Source: Fictibacillus fluitans (GTDB lineage: Bacteria > Bacillota > Bacilli > Bacillales > Fictibacillaceae). Taken from it: a stretch of DNA of 64,000 bases. Position 1 is the stretch's first letter, and the number at the start of each line of letters is the position of its first letter. Under the pieces are notes generated by a model. The model made no database searches and was not told the DNA's origin. It saw only the letters and a list, made by a program, of their open reading frames with translations. Positions 61,601 to 64,000 of the stretch are shown here, one piece after another. Position numbers and translations under genes: made by a program. The stretch covers positions 87,347 through 151,346 of the forward strand of contig NZ_JAUHTR010000010.1 in the NCBI RefSeq assembly GCF_030418125.1. Direction: 5' to 3'.

Positions 61601-62101
61601 ATGATTATTGCAGGAAAAAAATATTGGAAAGTTGGGGAACTTGCCACATTAACAGGGTTAACCGTTCGCACATTACGGTATTATGATCAAATTGGTTTGT
61701 ATTCTCCATCTGGATATTCTAACTCAGGATACAGATTGTATAACGAATCCGACCTATCACGTCTACAACAAATTCTAGCATTAAAGGAACTGGGTTTATC
61801 ACTCGATGAAGTTAAATCCATTCTAGCTGATCACAATTACAGTGCATTCGAAATTGTATCGCTCCAAATTGATCGACTTAGAGAAAATATCAGAATTCAA
61901 CATAAGCTTTTAAAAGAATTACAAAATGTATCGAGTCTGGTGGAAATGGAAGAGCCGTTGACGGTTGAGGATTTCACAAAATTATTAAGCTTGATGAAAA
62001 AGAATCATGAAAATTTTTTTACTGAACGACGATCAAGTATGGTACACCACTTCGACAGGCTAGACGACTTTCTCGACAAGTATTCAAATAAACCAAACTA
62101 A
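61601..62101 (+). CDS. MerR-family transcription regulator (TipA/Mta-like)
   Basis: A 166-residue regulator. N-terminal winged helix: WKVGELATLTGLTVRTLRYYDQIGLYSPSGYSNSGYRLY, then a coiled dimer helix and a short C-terminal helical domain (EDFTKLLSLMKKNHENFF). No metal-binding Cys, so a drug-type or stress-type MerR. The start ATG 61601 is immediately after GAGGGG; no better start exists. It heads a run with an AHSA1-like gene 12 bases later. Confidence 0.88.
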   Translation: MIIAGKKYWKVGELATLTGLTVRTLRYYDQIGLYSPSGYSNSGYRLYNESDLSRLQQILALKELGLSLDEVKSILADHNYSAFEIVSLQIDRLRENIRIQHKLLKELQNVSSLVEMEEPLTVEDFTKLLSLMKKNHENFFTERRSSMVHHFDRLDDFLDKYSNKPN

Positions 62102-62113
62102 AAGGAGGAAAAA

Positions 62114-62575
62114 ATGATGAACAAACGCTTTGCAACACATGACACTTTTGTCATTGAAAAGATTTATAATGCTTCACCTGAACAAGTGTTCACCGCCTGG
62201 TCAGATTCTGAAACCAAGGCAAAATGGTTTCAGAAGGCTGACGAATTCAACTTTCGAGTTGGCGGGCGTGAGTATAGTCAAGGTGGTCCCAAAGGGGGAC
62301 CAGTCTTTACCTTTGATGCTTGCTATCAGGAGATTGTTTCGAATCAGCGTATCGTGTATTCCTATACGATGGATCTTGAAGAAACACGTATATCAGTATC
62401 CTTGACCACGGTGGAGTTTAGGCATGCAGAAGCTGGTACTCAGCTCATATATACCGAGCAAGGAGTCTTTCTCGACGGTCATGATACGGTAGCTCAGCGT
62501 GAACACGGCACGAGGGTCATTATGGACAAACTTGGCGAGTATCTACAGATAGAGTCAATTGTTGAGAAAAATTAA
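62114..62575 (+). CDS. SRPBCC/AHSA1-family protein
   Basis: A 153-residue START-like domain protein: FVIEKIYNASPEQVFTAWSDSETKAKWFQ, FRVGGREYSQGGPKGGPVFTFDACYQEI, RIVYSYTMDLEETRISVSLTTVEF, AQREHGTRVIMDKLGEYLQ. Such proteins bind hydrophobic ligands. AAAGGAGG precedes ATG; an ATG three bases later is an alternative. It lies 12 bases after the MerR gene and is likely co-transcribed and controlled by it. Confidence 0.88.
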   Translation: MMNKRFATHDTFVIEKIYNASPEQVFTAWSDSETKAKWFQKADEFNFRVGGREYSQGGPKGGPVFTFDACYQEIVSNQRIVYSYTMDLEETRISVSLTTVEFRHAEAGTQLIYTEQGVFLDGHDTVAQREHGTRVIMDKLGEYLQIESIVEKN

Positions 62576-62686
62576 TGACGAGCACTATGACCAGGTCTAA
62601 CCGATAGTTGGGAAAATCAAAGGGTAACAGTCTTAGGGGTATAGAAAACCTTGACAGCACTACACAAAGAAAAGGGAGCTGATTTT

Positions 62687-63355
62687 ATGAAATTTCTCCT
62701 CACATCTGCAGGCGTTAATAATAAAAGCATACACGACGCACTAGTAGATATGCTGGACAAGCCAATCGCCGATTCCACCGCACTGTGCATCCCCACAGCG
62801 ATGTACGGAAACCCTTGGGGCGGACCAGGCGAGAAAATTTGGAAGTTCATCAGCGGGAATCCCGAGCACCCCATGGTTAATTTAGGCTGGAAGTCAGTGG
62901 GCGTGCTGGAGCTCACTGCGCTGCCAAGTATTGACAAAGATCACTGGGTGCCACTGGTACAGGAAACGGACGTCCTGTTGGTATCCGGCGGCGACGCTCT
63001 CTACCTAAGCCACTGGATGCGAGAATCTGGGCTGGCAGAGCTCTTACCATCTCTACGCGCAGTCTATGTGGGAATGAGCGCCGGGAGCATGGTGATGGCA
63101 CCTAACATAGGAGAGATCTTCGTTGGCTGGACTCCACCCAACGGTGAGGATAAAGCACTTGGTTTTGTTGATTTTGCAATGTTTCCACACCTTGATCACG
63201 AGATGCTGCCGGATAATACCATGGCTGCCGCAGAGCGATGGGCTGCCGAGATACCCGGACCAGCGTATGCGATTGATGATGAAACCGCCATCAAAGTGAT
63301 TGACGGAGCAGTCGAAGTTGTTTCCGAAGGGCATTGGAAGCTTTTTTCGTCTTGA
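62687..63355 (+). CDS. Peptidase E-like (S51 family) protein
   Basis: A 222-residue protein with the class I glutamine amidotransferase-like fold. Catalytic Ser is in VYVGMSAGSMVMAP (about residue 130), VLLVSGGDALYLSHWM and the FPHLDHEMLPD segment (His about 168) match the family. Peptidase E cleaves Asp-X dipeptides. ATG 62687 has AAAGGGAG at eight bases; an upstream in-frame start at 62651 has none. It lies 110 bases behind the AHSA1-like gene. Confidence 0.88.
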   Translation: MKFLLTSAGVNNKSIHDALVDMLDKPIADSTALCIPTAMYGNPWGGPGEKIWKFISGNPEHPMVNLGWKSVGVLELTALPSIDKDHWVPLVQETDVLLVSGGDALYLSHWMRESGLAELLPSLRAVYVGMSAGSMVMAPNIGEIFVGWTPPNGEDKALGFVDFAMFPHLDHEMLPDNTMAAAERWAAEIPGPAYAIDDETAIKVIDGAVEVVSEGHWKLFSS

Positions 63356-63439
63356 TATTACTACTCTGCTAAAAATATTCATTGTGCTGCAATTTAGAGA
63401 GAATAGTATAGGTTTCTTATTAATATATTGTAAAGGGTT

Positions 63440-63525
63440 TCACCTAACGGGTGCGTTGATCTAATAAGGATTAACGCCTTTTCTAATGGAACTTATTCAA
63501 CAAACAAGCAGGATTGTTGAATAAG
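63440..63525. repeat. Hairpin and inverted repeat between peptidase E and GNAT fragments
   Basis: A hairpin GGGTGCGTTGATC / GATTAACGCCTTTT (about 63449-63482) may terminate the peptidase gene. Next, CTTATTCAACAA (63492-63503) and TTGTTGAATAAG (63514-63525) are perfect 12-base arms ten bases apart. This looks like an intergenic repeat or mobile-element end; copy number needs the genome. Confidence 0.6.
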
Positions 63526-63564
63526 ATAATTGATTGAATGAGGGGATAATCTTTATTATAAAAA

Positions 63565-63756
63565 TTGACAATTGACATTAGTAATAGAGAAATTGCTGAG
63601 GAAGTATTAAACCTCCAAATCCCTTCTTATCAAGTAGAAGCAAATATAATAGGCTCTTATGGCATCCCATCATTAAAAGATACAGTTGATAATTTACAAC
63701 GATGCGGAGAATCTTTCTATGGCTTTTATTCACAAGAAAATCTATGTGGAGCAATC
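63565..63756 (+). pseudogene. N-terminal part of a GNAT acetyltransferase gene
   Basis: TTG start then IDISNREIAEEVLNLQIPSYQVEANIIGSYGIPSLKDTVDNL and YGFYSQENLCGAI, the N-terminal half of a GNAT protein. After GAI the plus-strand frame loses similarity (IPCCLSTKSKRL) and stops at 63795. The next part of the domain appears on the other strand (63792-63890). Confidence 0.75.
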
Positions 63757-63920
63757 ATTCCCTGCTGTCTTTCAACGAAATCCAAAAGGCTCTAGGCAAT
63801 TCCTTTTCTAAATTGTTTAGGATCTACAATTATCCGATGTATATCAATTTCTTCTTTTTCTATTTTTATTGATAGTTTTTTAAAGATATTTTATAGATTT
63901 TTAATGTGGCAATCATTCCC
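63751..63920. repeat. 12-base direct repeat around the inverted GNAT segment
   Basis: GCAATCATTCCC occurs at 63751-63762 and 63909-63920, on both sides of the inverted piece. It may mark the breakpoints of the rearrangement. Confidence 0.6.
63792..63890 (-). pseudogene. Inverted central segment of the same GNAT gene
   Basis: On the minus strand the frame reads SIKIEKEEIDIHRIIVDPKQ then FRKGIA and stop. This is the GNAT acetyl-CoA-binding core (IDIHR..VDP..FRKGIA), which should directly follow GAI of the plus-strand fragment. The piece has thus been flipped relative to the N-terminal part. Confidence 0.7.
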
Positions 63921-63994
63921 CTTGGTACAGACACCTAACAAGCCCAACCCGGCATACAGATAAGAGTACGGAAAAATCGCCGGGAGGTGTCTGA

Positions 63995-64000
63995 ATGTCT
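63995..64000 (+). CDS. First codons of a gene running out of the window
   Basis: ATG TCT at the window end follows GGGAGG at eight bases. An eight-base inverted repeat CAGACACC / GGTGTCTG (63928-63935 and 63986-63993) encloses the upstream region. The product cannot be told. Confidence 0.5.

Overview
The window is chromosomal DNA of a low-to-mid GC, endospore-forming Firmicute of the family Bacillaceae. Evidence: AGGAGG-type ribosome binding sites, T-box-free but S-box-regulated methionine genes, intrinsic terminators after most genes, sporulenol synthase, the des-desK-desR membrane thermosensor system, the YqfL-type regulator next to pyruvate phosphate dikinase, and a NasC-type assimilatory nitrate reductase. 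Species cannot be fixed from the sequence. No rRNA, tRNA or CRISPR array was seen.

Layout. 1-2072: 3' part of nasC. 2076-3946: ABC exporter with a possible leader peptide. 4045-8500: a LacI-controlled operon (sugar isomerase-like TIM barrel, ACS-type MFS transporter, 3-hexulose-6-phosphate synthase, 6-phospho-3-hexuloisomerase), probably a sugar or sugar-acid catabolic route. 8520-11114: SAM riboswitch and metIC. 11293-14864: small Cys-containing protein, methyltransferase-like membrane protein with divergent TetR, SH3 protein, aldo/keto reductase. 14901-18936: Zn/Cd/Co efflux (CDF pump, ArsR/SmtB sensor, P1B ATPase) with related operators. 19027-23457: zinc phospholipase C-like protein, Asp-box protein, NarL-type two-component system, Sco1 lipoprotein. 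23645-29377: sqhC, yqfL-ppdK with two CcpN-like boxes, small membrane protein. 29533-36960: a broken monooxygenase, AraC regulator, probable spore-surface proteins with a polyserine repeat, small paralogues, YdhK lipoprotein and an OmpR-type two-component system. 36994-40492: DUF3006, secreted MBL-fold hydrolase, gamma carbonic anhydrase-like protein, PepSY membrane protein.

40542-43872: metE behind a SAM riboswitch followed by a cobalamin riboswitch, each with its own terminator, then an acyl-CoA thioesterase. 44033-47863: copper-binding four-helix protein and an arsenic island (arsR/arsI divergent pair, then arsR-arsB-arsC). A group II intron of class C type sits directly behind the arsC terminator (about 47864-49735). 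49767-52750: des-desKR. 52831-53875: PspC protein, the 3' stump of paiA and intact paiB. 53887-58442: PQQ-type sugar dehydrogenase, an HExxH protein and a membrane-anchored double GATase-like protein. 58610-64000: VOC, AraC and MerR genes, peptidase E-like protein, and several gene fragments including a scrambled GNAT acetyltransferase.

The most notable systems are the tandem riboswitch before metE (a two-input OFF switch), the LacI-HPS/PHI operon whose substrate is unknown, the operator set of the zinc/cadmium genes, and the CcpN-like control of PEP formation by ppdK.
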